64,000 nt of DNA from Euwallacea fornicatus (Eukaryota; Arthropoda; Insecta; Coleoptera; Curculionidae). This document shows positions 57,471 to 64,000 of the stretch, in pieces. The first letter of the stretch is position 1; each line of letters starts with the position of its first letter. The notes under the pieces were generated by a model. That model did not search any database, had not been told where the DNA came from, and saw only the letters and a program-made list of their open reading frames with translations. Where the stretch lies: the NCBI RefSeq assembly GCF_040115645.1, contig NC_089568.1, positions 1,240,001-1,304,000 on the forward strand, given 5' to 3'. The translations under genes were made by a program, and so were the position numbers.

Positions 57471-59803
57471 GCGGCTAGATAGAGTGGTATTTAATTGGTT
57501 GAAGCTGTGATTCAACCAAGAAATCGGATTAACGGTCCTCTCTCAAACTCCTAGCTACTTGTTCATGACTTTCCTACAGTGCCTCCCATCACTTACGCTG
57601 CATCTAGTCCCACCACAGAACTCCCCATCTTCCTAGAGGTCAGACTGAATTGCAACATTCGCTCACTATTACAAAATCCTCATACCTACAATCCCATTAG
57701 AGAAATATCCCAACAATTTAATAGCTAATCATATCAAAAACGCGTAGGCATTTAATGAGATCCGCAACGTACCGTTCCAAGAACGATTTTTTCCATCACG
57801 TACCGATCCAACTAATGAAAAGTGGCGCGTGGATCGTGCCACGCCAAACCGCCCATGATTCAATACTGTAACTTTGACCCAATTATACCGGGCGAGCAGC
57901 AGAATCGTGACCATCATGCGCTTTTTTCGGTAACAACCGATTGCGTGATGCCGGCCAAATGATGGCCGTAATGATGACGGTACGACTGTGTTGGTACCGT
58001 TGCACCTAACTACCATGCAAGGTAATGAAGTTATCTACCATTCGACTTTTTTTGTTCTTGTTTTTTTTTTTAGGTGGGTTAATTAAATAACGGACTAATT
58101 CTAATACCCTTTTGATGGATTGGAGAATAAGGTGTGATAAATGCGTCGTTGCAACTTCACCTACCTATATCATGTGAAAATGAAATTCACTCTGTGCAAC
58201 GTTAGTTCGTGGACTCTATATCACCGAATTGATCGTATCTGCGGGTTCATTAACATAAAGATATCGTGTAAACAATATTGCTGCAGATAAACCATGCAAC
58301 AAAGAACTAATTGCGACACGAGTTCTATGAATTGCAAACTGCATTGTATTCAATTTTGCGAATTATTGTAATCAGCTGCATAGAAGCTGAGCAAATGTAA
58401 CTTGACTTCGGTTTGCTCGGTTGCCATGCTCTATGCAAATTTCATGCGTTCCTGATTTGAAATAACCGAAAACTTTAATCCATTTTACTGTTACAAAAGT
58501 GTTTTTTTCACATGCGAAATAGGTTTTGCTGCGTAACTTAATTTAGTTTGCACAATGAAATTATTAACGAGTGGAACCATGAAACGAGTTATTGATTTCT
58601 TTCTAAAAATACTTAAACCGCATAATGTGGTGGTATAAGCAGTTTTGGTAGAAAAACGGAGCACCTTAATTGAATGTTATAAGGAGCAATTTAACTGGGC
58701 AATCTGCCTAAATGTAGACACACTGGTTTAATCAAGATGTAATCTAAAGCATTTCGGAAGAATAACAGTGGATTTTTGTACGGAAGATGGTCTTTAGAAT
58801 GATGAAGTGGAGAGATATAAAATATTAAAGTTGACATGGTATTAAAAAAAAAAAAAATGGAATTTAATGCCTGTCGTAAAGCTTCTACGTAGGTTTCGTT
58901 GCCAGGAAAAAGGTGAGGTTTCAGATGAATGAAGAGGAAAATCTGGTATTTACATGTCAGCAGTTCATTCATTTTCAATGTTGCTACTACCATCCTTTCA
59001 CTATCATCCAGAGCTTCTTTTAACTTTTTGAATATTTAAAGTGTCCCTCCTACATTCCAGATCTAACAACGTTGGTCTTCCGCGACTTACATCTTTTCGG
59101 AATGATTTTTAAGTCGGCGATATTTAAGAAAAAAAAAATTGATTGGGACTTGCGCAATTTAAAGATTCGCTGTTCAATTGCGAGTTCAATAGTGAGGCAA
59201 TATGTTGATCCGAATGCCGCCATGAAATGGTGCCGTTTAGCCCCAAGAGAGGCTTCAAAACTGTAAAAACGACACTATCCACTTCAACTAGATCATTGCA
59301 GTTAGTAGCTTTGTGGCACTCCAATTGATAACTTCAGTAGCAGAGAAGAGTAAAAACAAATCAATTTGCACTATTCAAGATTTTATTAGGCAAACGGTGA
59401 GTAACTGAGGGGCCCACTGTGTGTTCGAAATAGTTCATTCAAATTATTGAGAGAAACGGCAGAGAGTGGATTTAACGATGGCAAATTGGTTTAAGATATT
59501 TTCCACCTGTAAAAATGATCGCTAGAGAGAAACTAAAATTGTCAAATTTTTAATTTTTCTTTAAACTTTTTGGATTTTAACTTGTTTTAGAGAAATTGCA
59601 TGGCAAACAGTCTTTCCTGCACTGTCTGTGTCTTCTAAACCATTAAAGAAAAAGCGAAATGGGAAGTGGCTCTTACATTAATATCTTAAGTGGTCGAAGA
59701 GACTTTAAAGCTGGATTTATTAACTCAACGTTAGATGCATATTTGGAATTGACTTTAGCGCTGAAAGGCAAATACCAATAAATTTAATCCCTTTATGTAT
59801 ATA
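57471..59803. other. Intergenic, no gene recognised
   Basis: Contains a locally GC-richer block at about 57740-58010 whose only long frame (95 codons, minus) has no domain I recognise, and a poly-A run near 58847. No element ends could be paired. Confidence 0.35.
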
Positions 59804-60203
59804 CAGCGTATAACATTTAACGTGGAATGTCGAAATATCTCGAATACTAAACATCCTATAAAGAAATGTTTAATCATCTCTCTGAGGAGGAAACGCATTG
59901 GTGGTCAACTTGATTACCCTCGATTCCTCATGTGGAAGGGGTGGGGGTTGACTTTTTAATTACAAACGATAACCCCCATTTTTTTTTACAGATTCGGATA
60001 ATACAGCTGAAAATAACAACCATTTGTAGGAAGTATTTTTTTCAATTCATGCTGAAAAGAACTGAAATAAAAAAAGTTTATTTGAAATATTAAACGGCAA
60101 CCTCCGCTTTTTAAAAATTTCTGTGGGACAAAGGATCACATTTATTTGTAGGATACCTATTATTCGACACATTTCTATATTCCAGGTAGAATGTTACACA
60201 CTG
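59804..60203. mobile_element. 400-bp MITE
   Basis: Flanked by TA (59802-59803 and 60204-60205). Left end CAGCGTATAACATTTAACGT and right end AGGTAGAATGTTACACACTG pair in inverted orientation over about 70 bp (GGAATGTCGAAAT against ATTTCTATATTCC, ATCCTATAAA against TTTGTAGGAT). AT-rich centre, no coding. Confidence 0.75.
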
Positions 60204-60417
60204 TATGCGCCGCTGGATGTGAAATTACCGTTAAGCCGCAGTCAAAGTTTCACCAATTTTACCTTTGTGATGTTGGCTTTGGTAGCAAAAGCGTAGCATG
60301 ACGTCCAATGAAATCAGCCATTGATGACACAAATCAATGTTTTCAGTTTCGATGAAATATGATATATGAAGTGAGGGGTTATGTTTTTGTGGCTAAGTTC
60401 GGTTATTCATTTCCGAG

Positions 60418-60690
60418 TTCTCAGAGAGCGAGAGAAAAAGAGAGAGAAAGAAAGAGAGATAGAGAGAGGGGGAGAGAGGAAGAGAGGAAGAGAGGGAGAG
60501 AGGGAGCGATGGAGAGAGGGATAGAGGGATAGAGGGATAGAGGGATAGAGGGATAGAGGGATAGAGGGATAGAGGGATAGAGGGAGAGGGAGAGGGGGAG
60601 AAAGGGAGAGAGAGAGAGAGGGAGAGAGGGAGAGAGGGAGAGAGGGAGAGAGGGAGATAAGGGGAGAGGGAGAGGGGAGAGAGAACTGAA
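60418..60690. repeat. Homopurine tract with (ATAGAGGG)8
   Basis: Over about 270 bp the + strand is almost purely A and G: GAGA-rich stretches, GGGAGAGA repeats, and eight perfect copies of ATAGAGGG at 60521-60584. The T of each unit is almost the only pyrimidine. The 107-codon minus frame across it (Ser/Pro/Leu repeats) is a by-product of the repeat and not a gene. Confidence 0.95.
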
Positions 60691-63570
60691 AGAGCAAGAT
60701 ATACTCCTCGAGCGAATCTCGAGAATTCAAAGCCTTACTGATTAATAAACAAACTTAGCCTGTAGAACAATATCAAGGTCAACTTCAAGGATATAAATTG
60801 AGCTGTAAACTTCTGCTATGAGTATGGCACCGACGTTTCCAGCTATTCCGAAGCTAAATCCAAAGACGAATTTATAAATCCCAATTTAACACTTTCTTTC
60901 TAAAGACATCAACAGTGCCACAACTTTCTGTGAATTGCCGGAAAACTCTTTATCCTATCATTAGCAATGGAAATGAAGGGAACTAGAAAACTAGAATAGA
61001 ATTTGTATCACCATATGCTATCCTTGGTGGTCGGTTCAAGCATCAGCAGTGATCGAGACTAGCGGAACTATTGTGAACCCAACTAGTATTTGAACCACCC
61101 CATAAGGAGATCTTTGCTATACCAGGAGAAATTAATTTGAAACCAGTGCTATCTTCGGGGAGTACTGAATCAAGTCCCAATGGGGTGTAGCTGAACCAAC
61201 TTTTCAAGTTTAAGAGCTTAAACCTTATTCTGTCAGAATGTGTCTTTTTCGGACACCAGAAGTTTTTCTTCAGAACAGACAGTTTAGTTTCAAATTTATC
61301 TAAAGCTGCCTTAAAAAGAGACATCTATTCAAGACGACGAAACCATCATACATCGAATAAGTAAAATACTAAATGATACCAACTAAAAACCAGTGGTCAT
61401 GCTTCAGTCTACTGCAGCAGTATCCATCAAACCACTTACCGGTAGTAAGATATCAAACCACAAAATCATATATGTATAGGCACCTTCAAACGCAAGTAAA
61501 AGTATCATTAGTCGGTTATTGTATTTTTCATGTAAAATTCGACCTTGCTTAGTGTTGGGCCACACCCAACAATCTTCACAATTCACCCAAAGCGGATCTG
61601 CTATCCCGCTCCCACTCGCTGTAGAAGTAAAGCAACAGAAACGAACAGCAACTGTATGGCACACTTACGCCAAGTAAAAAGTGGACGATGATTTGTAATT
61701 TATCTTAAGAGAGGATGATTAAGAGAGGATGATTAATAGTTCCGAAGATGCAATGCGAATTTGTTTTTGAAAACACCGACGAAATCGTTTCGATTCGATA
61801 TTATAATACAAGTCAGTGGGTTGGAAGACTGAGAACAATGCCTTTAATTGCCCCGCTTGTTTGGTTAGTGTATTTTTAATTATTTTTCTAATTTGGGTCA
61901 ATGTTAGTACGTGGGGTACATCTTCGTTTATTGGTAATTAATACAAAGGCAATCATCTATTAAGAGAGAGGATCCACACATTTCTAGCAGAGGCCTATAG
62001 CTGCCAAATGGCTTTGATTGAAGCAGTGTTTCTATGATTAATCTGTTATTACAGAAATTGTAATGTACGGTAGCACCTCTGTAGTCTAAGCGAATGTTAA
62101 TTACCGAACGTGAACAAAAAAAATTGTATTTGAAAATAATAGCCAGGCAGAACAATTTCTCCGGGAAACAGCTTTGTATCAAACTAAATGAGAATCTTGA
62201 ACGTACACATTTGTCAATCAGTCAGTCAGTCAGTCAGACTGCATGGGTATGTATTAATCTAACTAATTTCTTCCTATATGTCTTCATTACTGTTTCCTGA
62301 TTCATCATGAACATTCATTTACCCTTATCTTCATTACTAATCTTATTGAGCAATCATCAAGAAGCGCTAAATATTCCAGAAATCACACAACTGCACCATT
62401 CTATGAACAATAACCCTTATTATGTTTATCAATATTTTTTCAACTTTCGAATGTACCGATTTTCCTTTTTTTTCCAAAAAACATCGCGCAATGTGCCATC
62501 AGAAATGATCAAAACAAGGAAATCTGGGGACTTCTGATCTAATCCAAACAGTTATTGGAGTAATAAACAAAATTCTTTAACTATTTATTTTGAAGAATCG
62601 TCAAAAACTTTGAAGCGATTCGATTTTTACGGAAATTATAGTCCCAGATTCCTGTAAAATCGAGTCTAAAATGCAGTTCAGTTTCGATTCTTGAGAAGCG
62701 CAGTGTGTTTCGAAAATTCCCGAAGAATTTAGTCCCTTTGAAAATCGATGGAATTTGCTGCAAAATATTAGGAAAAAATCCAATCTTAAAGGCAAAGAAA
62801 ATAAAACTAAAAAGAAAGGACTAAATGCGCTTCAGGTCAATGGAAAATTGTGCATAGAAGTCTGAGTAGTTTGAGCAGATATCTGGATAACAGTGAAGAA
62901 ATTCTACTTAATTCCTGGGAAACAGCTAAATCAAAGCTGGTTCGTATAAGTTCTTGGGAAATTGGTATGCAAATCAGGGACTGCCGAAAAATTACAAAGT
63001 AGGTCAAATCTACAGTTGTTCGTTTAAAAACTCCACGTTTTTAGATGAGAAGGAACGTCTAAAAACAATTTTTCGTCGTTTCTTCCCAGTTATTATGCTT
63101 CTACAAGATGGACTTATTGATGAGCATAGGTACCTGCCCTTTAGTAAAATTTAGCAAAGTTTATCTTGCGATCGTTTTCAAAAAAAATGTAGATCTGAAA
63201 ATAATTCCTTTTCTCATCAGTCCTAAGATAAGGGCTATACGGGAAAAGTTGGTACAAAACTCCAAATGAATGTAAATTGTAGACAACAATCATACAAGAG
63301 TGATACAAATAGATGAAAGAAAAATATATCGAAATAACATAAAGGTGTGTGGATTATGTGAAAACGTTCAAAAAATGATAACGTTTTCATCCATACATTA
63401 TTTAAAAAATAATTATTTCTAATACAGAATTCGGAAAAAACAAAGCATCGTTTTTCGAAAATAGTTTAATTTATTAGAAAATAATATTATGAGCTTTACA
63501 ACTCATATAAATTTAAAAAAATTGAAAAATTTCTGTTAAAAGTAGTTAGAAACTTACCCTTATTTATATA
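60691..63570. other. Intergenic, no gene recognised
   Basis: A (CAGT)5 microsatellite lies at about 62218-62237. Minus-strand frames at 61043-61324 (93 codons) and 61404-61664 (86 codons) are unrecognised and not linked by convincing splice sites. Confidence 0.4.
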
Positions 63571-64000
63571 CAGTGTGACCCACATAAGAGCGGGACACCC
63601 CTGTAAAATTTTTATTTGTGGCCCGGCTTTGATTATTTTTTTTATATGTTGTAAAGCATCAAAAACTCTAGTTTGTGAGAAGTTCTTGTTAAGCTCACTT
63701 AAAATCTAAGACCCCCTTTGCTTCTTTTTCATACCGAAAATTCAAGAAAAGACATTGGGGATTTTTTTATTTTAAAATTAACTATAATAATATCTTTAGA
63801 ATATTTCAAAATGGTTGTATCTCAAATTTCGTTGAAAAATATGGATTAATAAAAAAGTCATTGAACAATGAAATTTGATCCACTTTAGAGCAGGAGACCC
63901 CTGTAAAATATTCAATCATTTAATGTGGAAAAAATTATAACAAAAAGATATTTACTCGATTTTAAAAAGCGTTTGATTCGATTAAGCCACCGTTCATCTG
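63571..64000. mobile_element. Left part of an element with a 300-bp internal direct repeat
   Basis: TA at 63569-63570 is followed by CAGTGTGACCCACATAAGAG. A block of about 29 bp (63581-63609, containing AGAGCGGGACACCCCTGTAA) recurs exactly 300 bp later at 63881-63909 with few changes (AGAGCAGGAGACCCCTGTAA). The interval between them is AT-rich and unrelated to the block. The element runs off the window, so its right end and coding capacity are unknown. Confidence 0.5.

Noticed and set aside
57729..58016. 95-codon minus-strand frame in a GC-richer block
   Set aside because: Composition is unusual but the peptide is unrecognised; conservation between species would be needed to call it.
60407..60730. 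107-codon minus-strand frame, Ser/Pro/Leu repeats
   Set aside because: It is only the translation of the homopurine tandem repeat on the other strand.
61043..61664. Two minus-strand frames of 93 and 86 codons
   Set aside because: I could not join them by good splice sites or assign a family; kept as intergenic. A protein search would decide.
1..64000. CRISPR arrays, rRNA genes, tRNA genes, bacterial operons
   Set aside because: No regularly spaced short repeats, no rRNA-like stretches and no convincing cloverleaf were seen; the gene structures are eukaryotic.

Overview
This window is nuclear DNA from an insect, possibly a beetle; the order is a guess. It is AT-rich, its genes carry many 50-65 bp introns with GT-AG borders, and most of the rest is decayed DNA transposons of typical insect Tc1/mariner types. 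I see no bacterial-style genes, rRNA, convincing tRNA or CRISPR array.

Three host genes can be supported, all on the + strand. (1) 24906-32749 is an ABCG-family half-transporter (nucleotide-binding domain followed by a membrane domain). Ten exons join in frame to a stop codon and a poly(A) signal, and a possible tiny first exon is given separately. (2) 33555-33944 is an unrecognised two-exon gene for a 108-residue protein. (3) 42517-47718 is a polypeptide N-acetylgalactosaminyltransferase (GalNAc-T). Its nine exons join into exactly 600 codons, with a type II membrane anchor, glycosyltransferase domain and ricin-type lectin domain. Nothing suggests that these genes work together. One exports or moves lipid-like substrates at a membrane, and another starts mucin-type O-glycosylation in the Golgi.

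The left third (about 2-24 kb) is a transposon graveyard. It holds three mariner copies, one of them with perfect 27-bp inverted ends and only three in-frame stops; four Tc1-like or related DDE transposons with inverted ends; a truncated Tc1 relic; a LINE reverse-transcriptase fragment; and non-autonomous inverted-repeat elements. The large introns of both big genes hold the same kind of material: a near-complete 1.36-kb palindrome and a gypsy-type integrase tail in the ABCG intron, and transposase relics and a MITE in the ABCG and GalNAc-T introns.

The right part (47.8-64 kb) has no gene I can recognise. It holds three more inverted-repeat elements, an almost pure purine tract with an 8-bp tandem repeat, and an element cut by the window edge. 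The recurring theme is a large set of otherwise different elements that all begin with TA followed by CAGGGTG-like ends and finish with the complement, which is the most coherent unexplained pattern here.
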